A stretch of 64,000 bases of DNA. Source: Clostridium isatidis. Lineage in GTDB: Bacteria; Bacillota; Clostridia; Clostridiales; Clostridiaceae. Within the stretch, counting starts at the first letter, position 1. Each line of letters starts with the position of its first letter. The position numbers were made by a program, and so were the translations under genes. Where the stretch lies: NCBI RefSeq assembly GCF_002285495.1, contig NZ_CP016786.1, positions 2,370,001 through 2,434,000 of the forward strand, written 5' to 3'. Shown here in pieces: positions 36,064 through 45,125 of this stretch. The notes under the pieces were generated by a model. It had not been told where the DNA came from. It searched no databases and saw only the letters and a list, made by a program, of their open reading frames with translations.

Positions 36064-38589
36064 TTATGCTTCTCTTCCATGGCAGTTTTTATACTTTTTA
36101 CCACTTCCGCAAGGACAAGGATCATTTCTTCCTACCTTGTTATCATTTCTAACTGGCTGCTTTTTTACATCAGAACTACTGCTGCTTCCAGCATGTTGTG
36201 CTGCTGTTTCTTGAGCAACTCTTTCTCTTTCAACAGGCTCTTCTTTTTTAATTTCAATATGGAATAGGAATTTAACTGTATCAATTTTAATGCCATGAAT
36301 CATTTCATCAAACATAGCACTACCTTCCATTTGGTATGCTTGAATTGGATCTACTTGTTTATAAGCTCTTAAGCTCATACCTTGTTTTAAATGATCCATG
36401 TTATCTATATGATCCATCCATTTTCTATCAACTGATCTAAGAAGAATTACCCTTTCTAATTCCCTCATTCTTTCAGAACCAAATTCTTCTTCCTTAGCAT
36501 CATAAACTTTATATAAAATATCTAATACTCTTTCAATTATATTGTTAACAGATAAATTTAATATATCTTGAACTTTAATTACTCCTCTTGGTAAGCAGAT
36601 ATCTTCTAGATATTTAATAAGCTTTTCTAATACTTCTTCCTTATTATCAATATTACCTTCTAAATGACCTTTAACAGCATCTTCTACAATATCTTTTGTC
36701 ATTGATATTATTTGATCTTTTATGTCCTTACCTTCAAGAACTTCAGATCTTTGCTTATAGATAACTTCTCTTTGCATATTCATTACATCATCATATCCAA
36801 GAAGATTCTTTCTAATGTCAAAGTTATTACCTTCAACTTTCTTTTGAGCATTTTCGATAGCCTTAGTAACCATTTTATTGTCTATTGCTTCATCATCTTC
36901 TAATCCAAGTTTATCCATTAAAGCTTGAATTTTTTCTGAACCAAATATTCTCATTAAATCATCTTCTAAAGATATATAGAATACTGATTCACCTGGATCT
37001 CCTTGACGACCTGATCTACCTCTTAATTGGTTATCTATTCTTCTTGATTCATGTCTTTCAGTACCTATTATTTTAAGGCCTCCAACTTCTTTAACACCTT
37101 CTCCAAGCTTAATATCTGTACCTCTACCAGCCATATTAGTAGCTATTGTTACGCTTCCTAATTCTCCAGCATGAGATATTATTTCTGCTTCTTGTTCATG
37201 ATATTTAGCATTAAGAACTTGATGAGGAATTCCTCTTTTCTTTAATAAAGAAGATAAGTATTCTGATTTTTCAATACTTACAGTACCAACTAAAACTGGC
37301 TGGCCTTTTTTATGACTTTCTACTATTTCTTCAATAATAGCATTATATTTGCCTTTAGTATTCTTATAAATTAAGTCAGTTCTATCAATTCTAGCTATAG
37401 GTTTATTAGTTGGTATAACTATAACATCAAGAGCATAAATTTCTCTAAATTCATTTTCTTCTGTTAATGCTGTACCTGTCATACCAGATAACTTATTATA
37501 CATTCTAAAATAATTTTGGAAAGTTATAGTTGCAAGAGTTTTTGACTCTCTTTGAATTTTAACTCCTTCTTTAGCCTCTATTGCTTGGTGAAGACCATCT
37601 GAATATCTTCTACCTTCCATAAGTCTACCAGTAAATTCATCAACAATTATTACTTCTCCGTCCTTTACCATGTAGTCCTTATCTCTTTTCATTACATAGT
37701 TAGCTTTTAGGGCTTGAGTAATGTAGTGTTGTAATTCTAAGTTACTTGCATCTGCATAATTTTCAAGGCCGAAAGCTCTTTCTGCTTTTGCTACCCCTTC
37801 ATCTGTAAGCATTACAGAATTTGCTTTTTCATCTATAGTAAAGTCTTTTTCTGCAATTAACTGCTTTACAAAATTATCTGCTACATTATAGAATTTTGTA
37901 GATTTGTCTCCAGCACCAGAAATAATAAGAGGAGTTCTAGCTTCGTCTATTAAAATAGAGTCAACTTCATCTACAACAGCAAAGTTTAATCCTCTTTGAA
38001 CTCTCTCTTCTTTGTAAATTACCATATTATCTCTTAAGTAATCAAATCCAAATTCATTATTTGTTCCGTAAGTTATATCTGCTGCATAAGCTTCTCTTCT
38101 TTGCTTTGATGTTAAACCATGAACAATACAGCCAGTAGTTAAACCAAGGAAATGATATAATTCCCCCATCCATTCCTCGTCTCTTTTCGCAAGGTAATCA
38201 TTAACAGTTACCAGGTGCACTCCCTTACCTGTGAGAGCATTTAAATATAGTGGTAATGTCGCAACCAATGTCTTACCTTCACCAGTTTTCATTTCTGCAA
38301 TTCTTCCTTGGTGAAGAACCATACCACCTATAAGCTGAACTCTATAGTGCTTCATTCCTAATACTCTGGAAGATGCTTCTCTACAAACAGCAAAAGCCTC
38401 TGGAAGAAGATCATCTAATGTTTCCCCATTAGCTAATCTTTGTTTAAATTCATCTGTTTTTGCTCTTAATTCAGCATCAGATAGCTTTTGCATACTTTCG
38501 TCTAACGCTTCTATTTTATCTGCTATTTTTTCGAGTTTTCTAACTTCTCTTTCACTATATGTTCCAAATATTTTTTCTAATATTCCCAT
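36064..38589 (-). CDS. secA: Preprotein translocase ATPase SecA
   Basis: 841 residues. Walker A is MKTGEGKTLVATLPLYLN near 100, DEAD-type VVDEVDSILIDEARTPLIISG near 205, helicase II motifs NMAGRGTDIKLGEG and QLRGRSGRQGDPGES near 475-525, and a C-terminal zinc site CPCGSGKKYKNCHG preceded by a long linker. It drives Sec-dependent export through SecYEG. It lies between hpf and prfB, a conserved Firmicute order, with its own predicted promoter. Confidence 0.97.
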   Translation of the reverse strand: MGILEKIFGTYSEREVRKLEKIADKIEALDESMQKLSDAELRAKTDEFKQRLANGETLDDLLPEAFAVCREASSRVLGMKHYRVQLIGGMVLHQGRIAEMKTGEGKTLVATLPLYLNALTGKGVHLVTVNDYLAKRDEEWMGELYHFLGLTTGCIVHGLTSKQRREAYAADITYGTNNEFGFDYLRDNMVIYKEERVQRGLNFAVVDEVDSILIDEARTPLIISGAGDKSTKFYNVADNFVKQLIAEKDFTIDEKANSVMLTDEGVAKAERAFGLENYADASNLELQHYITQALKANYVMKRDKDYMVKDGEVIIVDEFTGRLMEGRRYSDGLHQAIEAKEGVKIQRESKTLATITFQNYFRMYNKLSGMTGTALTEENEFREIYALDVIVIPTNKPIARIDRTDLIYKNTKGKYNAIIEEIVESHKKGQPVLVGTVSIEKSEYLSSLLKKRGIPHQVLNAKYHEQEAEIISHAGELGSVTIATNMAGRGTDIKLGEGVKEVGGLKIIGTERHESRRIDNQLRGRSGRQGDPGESVFYISLEDDLMRIFGSEKIQALMDKLGLEDDEAIDNKMVTKAIENAQKKVEGNNFDIRKNLLGYDDVMNMQREVIYKQRSEVLEGKDIKDQIISMTKDIVEDAVKGHLEGNIDNKEEVLEKLIKYLEDICLPRGVIKVQDILNLSVNNIIERVLDILYKVYDAKEEEFGSERMRELERVILLRSVDRKWMDHIDNMDHLKQGMSLRAYKQVDPIQAYQMEGSAMFDEMIHGIKIDTVKFLFHIEIKKEEPVERERVAQETAAQHAGSSSSSDVKKQPVRNDNKVGRNDPCPCGSGKKYKNCHGREA

Positions 38590-38652
38590 ATTAATTTCCC
38601 TTCCGATGTTTACTTATTTTTAATTACGTATAAAATATTTCCTATTTTATAA

Positions 38653-38682
38653 ATTATACCATTATATTATAATTCAATTCAA
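38653..38682 (-). promoter_or_regulatory. Predicted sigma-A promoter of secA
   Basis: TTGAAT (38682-38677), 18-base spacer, TATAAT (38658-38653) on the minus strand, about 64 bases before the start. The rest of the 327-base gap to hpf holds the hpf terminator and AT-rich sequence with no further feature seen. Confidence 0.5.
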
Positions 38683-38817
38683 GAAATTACCCTATATTTA
38701 TTATCAATTATCCCTTTTAAGTTCACTTTTATTAATGAAATTAATATTTTATTAATAAAAATCTATAAATTAGCTATTTTTATTTTTTATCATTAAGGTT
38801 TTATTATTCATTAAAAA

Positions 38818-38847
38818 GAGTCATTACAAAATACTTCGTAATGACTC
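38818..38847 (-). terminator. Terminator of hpf
   Basis: GAGTCATTAC / GTAATGACTC with a 10-base loop and a TTTTTAATG tail on the minus strand. Confidence 0.8.
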
Positions 38848-38916
38848 CTAATTATTTTTTATTTTAAAGTTTTCTGATATCTTAGAAATTATATATAGTT
38901 GTCAATTTTCAATTTA

Positions 38917-39453
38917 CTAAATATAATCTGGTTCTAATAGACCATAATCTCCATCATTTCTCTTATATACTACTGATACTTTGTTTGCATCAGCATCTTC
39001 ATATACAAAGAAGTTATGTCCAAGCAATTCCATTTGTAATACTGCCTCTTCAATTGTCATTGGTTTTATTACAAACTTCTTTGTTTTTACTATTTTCCCA
39101 TTAGTTTCAACCACATCATCTTTTTCTTGTGAATCTTCATATGCTGGGAATCTTAATGATTCATGACTTCTCTTAGATAATTTTGTTCTTTGTTTTCTAA
39201 TTCTTCTTTCTAATTTATTAACAACTAAATCTATAGATTTATACATATCCTCAGTTTCTTCTTCTGCCCTTAAAATTATTCCATTAAAAGGTATTGTAAC
39301 TTCGACTCTTTGTTTATCTTTTTGAACCGAAAATTTAACCTTTGCCTCCACATCAAAATTAAAATATTTTTTTATTTTTGAAAGTTTTTTCTCCATCATT
39401 TCCTTTAAAGCAGGTGTTGCTGTAGTGTTTTTTGCTATTACTGAAACTTTCAT
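38917..39453 (-). CDS. hpf: Long-form ribosome hibernation factor HPF (RaiA family)
   Basis: 178 residues. The N-terminal HPF/YfiA fold (about 1-100: MKVSVIAKNTTATPALKEMMEKKLSKI, VEVTIPFNGIILRAEEETEDMYKSID) blocks the decoding centre. The C-terminal dimerisation domain (about 118-178: KFVIKPMTIEEAVLQMELLGHNFFVYEDADANKVSVVYKRNDGDYGLLEP) pairs two ribosomes into 100S dimers in stationary phase. AGGAGAGGGG precedes the ATG. It lies directly downstream of the raiA-type RNA, which is named after this gene family, and has its own predicted promoter. Confidence 0.95.
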   Translation of the reverse strand: MKVSVIAKNTTATPALKEMMEKKLSKIKKYFNFDVEAKVKFSVQKDKQRVEVTIPFNGIILRAEEETEDMYKSIDLVVNKLERRIRKQRTKLSKRSHESLRFPAYEDSQEKDDVVETNGKIVKTKKFVIKPMTIEEAVLQMELLGHNFFVYEDADANKVSVVYKRNDGDYGLLEPDYI

Positions 39454-39520
39454 ATAAGGTCGCCCCTCTCCTGTAATTTAACCATTAATTTAATTTTTAA
39501 AATTAATATTTGATACTTAT

Positions 39521-39549
39521 ATTATACTTCCCTTGATAACCTTTAACAA
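39521..39549 (-). promoter_or_regulatory. Predicted promoter of hpf
   Basis: TTGTTA (39549-39544), 17-base spacer, TATAAT (39526-39521) on the minus strand, downstream of the RNA terminator and about 68 bases before the hpf start. It implies that hpf and the RNA are separate transcripts. Confidence 0.55.
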
Positions 39550-39632
39550 TATTTATTTTCTGAATTAACAGAAAATTCTCTCTATTTTGCTTAACATAAC
39601 TTAATTTTTCTTTATATTTTACGGTTTTTCGC

Positions 39633-39880
39633 AAAAAAATCTCCATCAGTAAAAATACTGATGGAGATTTTCTTGTAAAGTTATTTGACCTGGATTTTGC
39701 CCCCACACTCGCCTACTGGAGCTTTTGCTACTAGGAATTACCCCCTCACTACTAACCCTCTCAATTTCTTGGTAGGACTTACTTCTATACCGCACCATGC
39801 TCATTAGGAATTTTTCCTAACTTACGTGGATCGTTTTGCCTGCGACTAGCTTCGACTTTCATCCACAAACCTAACTTTAC
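39633..39880 (-). ncRNA. raiA-motif noncoding RNA
   Basis: About 245 bases of strongly structured, locally GC-rich sequence between comFC and hpf, the known home of the raiA motif in Clostridium, where it is very abundant and linked to sporulation. Visible folds on the minus strand are GTGGAT (39866-39861) with ATCCAC (39831-39826), TTAGGAA / TTCCTAA (39820-39804), and a possible closing TGGAT...ATCCA pairing ending at 39691. It has a near-consensus promoter overlapping the comFC stop codon and a perfect terminator (39636-39671). No conserved reading frame is present. The family call rests on position and structure, not on a covariance-model search. Confidence 0.8.
39636..39671 (-). terminator. 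Terminator of the raiA-type RNA
   Basis: AAAATCTCCATCAGT / ACTGATGGAGATTTT, a 15-bp perfect stem with a 6-base loop and seven T on the minus strand. Confidence 0.88.
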
Positions 39881-39886
39881 ATTATT

Positions 39887-39914
39887 ATTATATATAACTT
39901 TTAGCAACTGTCAA
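39887..39914 (-). promoter_or_regulatory. Strong consensus promoter of the raiA-type RNA
   Basis: Perfect TTGACA (39914-39909), 16-base spacer, perfect TATAAT (39892-39887) on the minus strand. The -10 box overlaps the comFC stop codon, so the promoter is embedded in the gene end. The predicted RNA start is near 39880. Confidence 0.8.
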
Positions 39915-40532
39915 TATTTTTATTTCTTTTGCTCCATTTTCTTTTAATATTTTTTCGCATTCAAATAATGTAGCTCCTGTTGTAATTACATCATCTATAA
40001 GAATTATATTTTTATCTTTTATATTGTTATTATGCTTTAATTTAAAAGCATCTTTAATATTTTTAAATCTTTCTTCCCTTGATAAAACTTTCTGCTCCCT
40101 AGTATTTTTTATTTTTACTAGATCATTATAAACTGGTATATCTAATTTTTCTCCTAGTATTTTTGCAATTATCTCACATTGATTAAAGCCTCTTTGTTTT
40201 AAGGTCTCTTTACTACAAGGAACATATAATATTCCTTCTGCCTCTATTTTATTTTCCTTAATCAATTCATATAGAAAATCTGCTAGGATATTTCCTGCTA
40301 AAAATATTTTTTTATATTTGAATTTTAATATTATTTCTTTTATAACCCCGCTATAATATGCATACGAATATATTCTTGAATTTTCCCTAACTCTCTGTAT
40401 TTGGGTTAAACATAAGGGACATAGTCCAATATATTCTTCTCCACATACTATACATTTATTTTCTGGAGGATAAATAATATATAATACTTCATTTATTATT
40501 ATTTTTAATATTTTAATAAACCTTTTTCCCAT
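39888..40532 (-). CDS. comFC: ComF family amidophosphoribosyltransferase-like protein ComFC
   Basis: 214 residues. A zinc finger with two cysteine knuckles (CIVCGEEYIGLCPLC) near 24-38 is followed by a phosphoribosyltransferase-fold domain with the PRPP-binding motif NIILIDDVITTGATLFEC near 175-192. In naturally competent bacteria ComFC works with the ComFA helicase in DNA uptake; a DNA-repair role is also known in Helicobacter. Its start overlaps the end of a degenerate ComFA-like gene by 28 bases. The ribosome site is weak (AAAGAA). Confidence 0.88.
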   Translation of the reverse strand: MGKRFIKILKIIINEVLYIIYPPENKCIVCGEEYIGLCPLCLTQIQRVRENSRIYSYAYYSGVIKEIILKFKYKKIFLAGNILADFLYELIKENKIEAEGILYVPCSKETLKQRGFNQCEIIAKILGEKLDIPVYNDLVKIKNTREQKVLSREERFKNIKDAFKLKHNNNIKDKNIILIDDVITTGATLFECEKILKENGAKEIKILTVAKSYI

Positions 40533-41521
40533 ATTTCTTTATTGTAATTCCTTGTGATATTTTTAGCTAATTCCATATCTTCTGAAAGGACTTTTGATAC
40601 TAAAATAATCTCTCCCAAAGATTTATTACTATTTTTACCTGCTTCTGAAGATAAAAACACTAATTTTTTATAATTAAAAAAAGCATTATCACACATTAAA
40701 ACTACAATATTAATATTTGTATTGTTTAAGTTTGAATAGTTTTTAATATTGTTTGTAATAACAAAAACAGATTTATTTTTTTCTTTATATAAAGCTTCTA
40801 TTTTTTTATCATTATCCTTTTTTAAAAATTTAATTATTTTAATATCTTTAGCCTTTAATAATTCTGTATAGTTTTCATATATTTTATTCACATTATCTTC
40901 ATAAGGAACTAAAATAATTACTTTACTTTTATTCTCTTTAAACCAAAGGAAATAATCATATAATTTATATGGAATTTCTTCTTCTAAATTAACTTTAGTA
41001 TTCATTATCCTAGGCTCTATAAAAGGACTATTCCTTCTTAAATCTGAAATATAAATAACATCCCCGATATTTATTACTTTTTCAATTGAATATATACTTA
41101 TTTTTTTACAAAATAAATATAAATACTCTACTGCATCTCTTATATTAGCTTTAGTCAATTTAGAAAACAAACTTATATCATCAATAATGCAAAAATCATA
41201 TTGATGTTTTATCTTTTCCAAATTATTATAACTTACAAAATTGATTTGACTATTCACTTCTTCTGTTGATATAAAAGAATATGTAAATTTTATATCAACC
41301 TTTAAACCAGATACTAATTCCTTATTAATTTCTTCACTATCCCATACATATAAAATTCTCTTATTTTCCTTTAATAATAAAATAATTAATTCTTTATATA
41401 TTAATGAAGTATTGTAGGGACTGGTAATAATAGTTAATAATTTTCTTTTACCTTTATACCACTTATTTAATAAATAATTATATTTATTTAATTCCTCAAT
41501 ACGTACTAACCTATTATTCAA
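40505..41521 (-). CDS. Degenerate ComFA-like protein lacking helicase motifs
   Basis: 338 residues from TTG 41521 (GAGAGG nine bases upstream); an in-frame TTG at 41545 gives 346 residues but has no ribosome site. Position before comFC and overall order match ComFA. The C-terminal pattern LVFLSSEAGKNSNKSLGEIILVSKVLSEDMELAKNI fits the ComFA end, where LVQIAGRVGRK is expected. The P-loop is replaced by TSPYNTSLIYKE, the DEAD-type motif by IIDDISLFSK, and motif VI by SSEAGKN. It is probably a dead helicase kept in frame, with 28 bases overlapping comFC. Function is uncertain; it may only scaffold ComFC. Confidence 0.65.
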   Translation of the reverse strand: MNNRLVRIEELNKYNYLLNKWYKGKRKLLTIITSPYNTSLIYKELIILLLKENKRILYVWDSEEINKELVSGLKVDIKFTYSFISTEEVNSQINFVSYNNLEKIKHQYDFCIIDDISLFSKLTKANIRDAVEYLYLFCKKISIYSIEKVINIGDVIYISDLRRNSPFIEPRIMNTKVNLEEEIPYKLYDYFLWFKENKSKVIILVPYEDNVNKIYENYTELLKAKDIKIIKFLKKDNDKKIEALYKEKNKSVFVITNNIKNYSNLNNTNINIVVLMCDNAFFNYKKLVFLSSEAGKNSNKSLGEIILVSKVLSEDMELAKNITRNYNKEIWEKGLLKY

Positions 41522-41534
41522 GATTAATAACCTC

Positions 41535-43769
41535 TCATTCCTCAATAAGCATACTATTATTTGTTATTTCCATAATTCTATATTTTAAAGATGAATATCT
41601 TTCCATACTTTTTGTATTAGAAATCATATATTTTAATGCTTTTTCCATTCCTACCGTTACAACAAGCTCCTTAGCTCTTGTTATTGCAGTGTATAAAAGA
41701 TTTCTATTCATTAATAAAGGCGAACCCATAAATACTGGTGAAATAATAACCTTGAATTCACTCCCCTGACTTTTATGTATTGTAATTGCATAAGCAAGTT
41801 CTAACTCATCTAGATAAATAAAATCATATACTACTCTTCTTTCATCATCAAAAATTACTGTTAGATTTTTTTCTTCCTCATTTATACTTTCAATAAATCC
41901 CATATCCCCATTAAAAACTCCGACACCTTCTTGTTCGCCAAAACCATTTACTCTTTCCCATCTTAATGAATAGTTGTTTTTAGTCTGCATAACTTTATCG
42001 CCTTCTCTAAAAATAACATCCTTTAGTTCCTTTTCTCTTTTATTTCTAGATCTTGGATTTAAAATTTCTTGAAGCTTATTATTTAAATTTATTACTCCTA
42101 GTTCTCCCTTTCTTGTAGGAGTTAAAATTTGTATATCCCTAAGTTTATCCCAGGAATTTTTAAAATTAGGTAGTCTTCTATTTATTAAATCTATTATTGT
42201 AAATAATATATCTTTTTGATCTTCTTTTTTCTCAAAAAAGAAATCTCCTTCTCTTTTATTTAAATAAGGCATCTCTCCATTATTAATTTTGTGAGCATTA
42301 ACTACTATTAGACTTTCCTTTCCCTGCCTAAAAATATCAGTAAGCCTTACAACTTTAATAAAATTACTTTCTATTAAATCCTTTAAAACATTTCCAGCTC
42401 CAACAGAAGGTAATTGATCCACATCACCTACTATAATTAATCTTGTTCCAAGCTTTATTGCTTTAAGTAAATTATGCATTAGCATAATATCTATCATAGA
42501 AGCTTCATCAATTATTATGACATCAGCTTCTAAAGGTTCTGCTTCTCCTTTTATAAAGTATGAATTATCTTCATCATCGCTCACTCCCATTTCAAGAAGC
42601 CTATGAATTGTTTTTGCTTCCCTTCCAGTTGATTCGGTCATTCTTTTTGCAGCCCTTCCTGTTGGTGCCCCAAGTAAAACCTTCATTCCATTATTCTCAT
42701 ATATCTCAATTATAGCTTTTATTATTGTAGTTTTTCCTGTTCCAGGTCCCCCTGTGATTATTTCAATTCCATTGTCAAAGGCTCCTAATATTGCTTCCTT
42801 TTGTGAAGGTGCAAACTGGATATTATTTTTTCTTTCAAAAGTCTTTATTTCATCTTCAACATCTGTATTTATAGTCCTAAAATTTTCTATACTTAATGTT
42901 ATTATTTTATTAGTAACCCCAAGTTCACAGTAATAATAAGGCAAAGCAAATACTGCCTCTATATCATTTATATTCTCAATCTTTATTTTAGTATCTAAAG
43001 CAAGATTTAATAAATTTTCTTCAACTTCTTCTATCTTTACTCCTAATATTTTTGAAACTTCCTTTACCAACATTTCTTTTGGCATAAAGGTATTACCAGC
43101 AGCTGAAAATTGATTTAATATATATTTAATTCCACTTTGTATTCTAAAGGGTGAATTACTTTCTATACCAAGACTTCTAGCAATTCTATCTGCTGTAATA
43201 AATCCAATTCCTGAAATCTCATCTGAAAGAATATATGGATTTTCCAAAACGATATCTTTGGCATGAGGTCCAAATTTTTTATAAACTTTTATACATTGAT
43301 TAGTAGACATCCCATGTCCTTGAAAAAATATTATAATATCCTTTAAATCCTTATTTTCTAAATAAGATTCATATATAATTTTATATTTCTTTTCCCCAAT
43401 ACCTTCAACTTCCAATAGTTTTTCTATATTATTATCTAATATCTCTAAAGTTTTTTCCTTAAATTTCTTTACTATTCTTTTTGCTGTAATAGGACCAATT
43501 CCTTTAATTATTCCTGTACTTAAATATCTTTCTATACCTTCTATAGAGGTGGGTAGTATCTCTTCGTATTCTACTATATTAAACTGTTTTCCGAATTGTT
43601 TATGAATTACCCATTCTCCCTTCAATTTTACATTTTGACCTTCTTTTAAGAATGGAGCAATTCCAACAGCACTTATACTGTCTTTTTCAGTTCTTATTTT
43701 AGATACAACATAGCCTGTATCATCACTTTTGAATACAATTGAATCTACAATCCCATTTAAAATTTCCAT
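41535..43769 (-). CDS. recD2: RecD2-type ATP-dependent DNA helicase
   Basis: 744 residues. An N-terminal OB/helix-hairpin-helix region (GIKGIGPITAKRIVKKF, LLEVEGIGEKKY, about 80-210) precedes superfamily 1B helicase motifs: Walker A ITGGPGTGKTTIIKAI near 340, DEASMID near 415, GDVDQLPSVGAGNVL near 440, TDIFRQ and the C-terminal TIHKSQGSEF near 675 with TAITRAKELV near 705. It lacks the RecB-binding build of RecBCD RecD, so it is the stand-alone RecD2 class (5'-3' helicase, repair). Its end overlaps the first codons of the ComFA-like region. Confidence 0.93.
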   Translation of the reverse strand: MEILNGIVDSIVFKSDDTGYVVSKIRTEKDSISAVGIAPFLKEGQNVKLKGEWVIHKQFGKQFNIVEYEEILPTSIEGIERYLSTGIIKGIGPITAKRIVKKFKEKTLEILDNNIEKLLEVEGIGEKKYKIIYESYLENKDLKDIIIFFQGHGMSTNQCIKVYKKFGPHAKDIVLENPYILSDEISGIGFITADRIARSLGIESNSPFRIQSGIKYILNQFSAAGNTFMPKEMLVKEVSKILGVKIEEVEENLLNLALDTKIKIENINDIEAVFALPYYYCELGVTNKIITLSIENFRTINTDVEDEIKTFERKNNIQFAPSQKEAILGAFDNGIEIITGGPGTGKTTIIKAIIEIYENNGMKVLLGAPTGRAAKRMTESTGREAKTIHRLLEMGVSDDEDNSYFIKGEAEPLEADVIIIDEASMIDIMLMHNLLKAIKLGTRLIIVGDVDQLPSVGAGNVLKDLIESNFIKVVRLTDIFRQGKESLIVVNAHKINNGEMPYLNKREGDFFFEKKEDQKDILFTIIDLINRRLPNFKNSWDKLRDIQILTPTRKGELGVINLNNKLQEILNPRSRNKREKELKDVIFREGDKVMQTKNNYSLRWERVNGFGEQEGVGVFNGDMGFIESINEEEKNLTVIFDDERRVVYDFIYLDELELAYAITIHKSQGSEFKVIISPVFMGSPLLMNRNLLYTAITRAKELVVTVGMEKALKYMISNTKSMERYSSLKYRIMEITNNSMLIEE

Positions 43770-43894
43770 ATTAACGCTCCAAACCTTAAAAATTATAGTA
43801 TTTTTTATTATTTTATTATAGCATAATATTAATTTTATTTAAAAATTTGTGCTAAACTATATTTGTAAAGATATCTATACAGGAGGTGTTTTTT

Positions 43895-45031
43895 ATGATT
43901 ATAAAAAACTGTAACATAATATACTTAGATAGAATAGAAAAAGGTTCTGTCTTAATTGAAAACGGTAAAATAAAAGAAATTAATCCTACTTCTTATAATA
44001 CTGTAGAAGTAATTGATGGAGAAGGATTATATCTTGCTCCAGGTTTTATAGATGTTCATATTCATGGCGCTGGTGGACATGACACCATGGATGGAACTTA
44101 TGAAGCTATAAATGAAATTTCTAAAATAATAGTAAAACATGGAACTACATCTTTTACTCCAACTACTATGACTGTCGCTATAAGTGACATAAGAAAATCT
44201 ATGGAAGCTATAAAAGAAGCTAAATTAAAAGGTACTGATGGCGCTAAAGTATTAGGGGCTCATCTTGAAGGACCATTCATCAGCGGAAAAGCAATCGGGG
44301 CTCAAAATCCAAACTTTTTAGCTGAACCTACTTTAGAAAATTTTAAAGCTATGGTTGGAGATTGTGAAGATGCTGTTGTTTCAATTACAATTGCACCAGA
44401 AATTCCTGGCGCAAAAGAACTAGCTAAAGAACTTTCAAAGAAAGGTATAGTTTGTTCAATCGGACATACAAAAGCTACTTATAATGAAGCTATGGAAGGA
44501 ATAAAATGCGGTTTTTCTCACGCTACACATCTATTTAATGCTATGACGCCATTTACCCACAGAGAACCTGGGGTTGTAGGAGCAATATTTGATAGTGATA
44601 TAACAACTGAAACTATTTCAGATGGAATACACATTTCATATCCTTCCTTAAGAATAGCTTATAAGCAAAAAACTACAGATAAGGTTCTTTTAGTAACAGA
44701 TGCAATGATGGCTTGCTGTATGCCGGATGGAATGTACAAACTAGGAGGTCAAGATGTTGTTGTTAAAGAAGGGGCTGCTAGACTTGTAAGCGGTTCTTTA
44801 GCTGGCTCTGTTTTAACATTAGATAAAGCAGTCTATAATGTTTATAAAAACGTAGGATACCCTCTACACGAAGCAGTTAAAATGGCTAGTTACAATGCTG
44901 CAAGACATTGTAAAGTTGATGATAGAAAAGGTCTTATAAAAGAAGGTTATGATGCAGACTTATTATTATTTGATGACGAAATTAATATCAAAAAAGTTTT
45001 CGTTGATGGAAAAGAAGTTTATAACTCTTAA
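43895..45031 (+). CDS. nagA: N-acetylglucosamine-6-phosphate deacetylase
   Basis: 378 residues. Amidohydrolase motifs are DVHIHGAGGHDTMD near 57 (metal HxH), GAHLEGPFI near 130 (Glu), SIGHTKATY near 192 (His), SHATHLFNAM near 213 (His) and LVTDAMMA near 268 (catalytic Asp). It turns GlcNAc-6-P into GlcN-6-P for catabolism or wall recycling. I start at ATG 43895 because AGGAGGTG lies six bases upstream; an ATG nine bases earlier overlaps that site. nagB is not adjacent. A terminator follows. Confidence 0.94.
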   Translation: MIIKNCNIIYLDRIEKGSVLIENGKIKEINPTSYNTVEVIDGEGLYLAPGFIDVHIHGAGGHDTMDGTYEAINEISKIIVKHGTTSFTPTTMTVAISDIRKSMEAIKEAKLKGTDGAKVLGAHLEGPFISGKAIGAQNPNFLAEPTLENFKAMVGDCEDAVVSITIAPEIPGAKELAKELSKKGIVCSIGHTKATYNEAMEGIKCGFSHATHLFNAMTPFTHREPGVVGAIFDSDITTETISDGIHISYPSLRIAYKQKTTDKVLLVTDAMMACCMPDGMYKLGGQDVVVKEGAARLVSGSLAGSVLTLDKAVYNVYKNVGYPLHEAVKMASYNAARHCKVDDRKGLIKEGYDADLLLFDDEINIKKVFVDGKEVYNS

Positions 45032-45076
45032 TTATGCTCACAGGAAACGTAAGCCTTTAGTATAACTAAAAAATAT

Positions 45077-45109
45077 AGAGCCTAATTGGCTTCCTACCAA
45101 TCAGGCTCT
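45077..45109. terminator. Terminator between nagA and metK
   Basis: AGAGCCTAATTGG / CCAATCAGGCTCT with a 7-base loop and one mismatch, followed by TTTTCT on the plus strand; it could serve both convergent genes. Confidence 0.7.
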
Positions 45110-45125
45110 TTTCTATTATAAAATC

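Noticed and set aside
39503..39706. Minus-strand 67-codon reading frame over the RNA terminator and hpf promoter
   Set aside because: It crosses a perfect terminator and promoter, has no ribosome site and no recognisable protein pattern.
39633..39880. Alternatives for the RNA: SRP RNA, tmRNA, RNase P or 6S RNA
   Set aside because: No SRP helix-8 motif, no tmRNA tag or tRNA-like ends and no RNase P core (GAGGAAAGUC). The 6S model was not excluded by computation, but the comFC-hpf position favours raiA.
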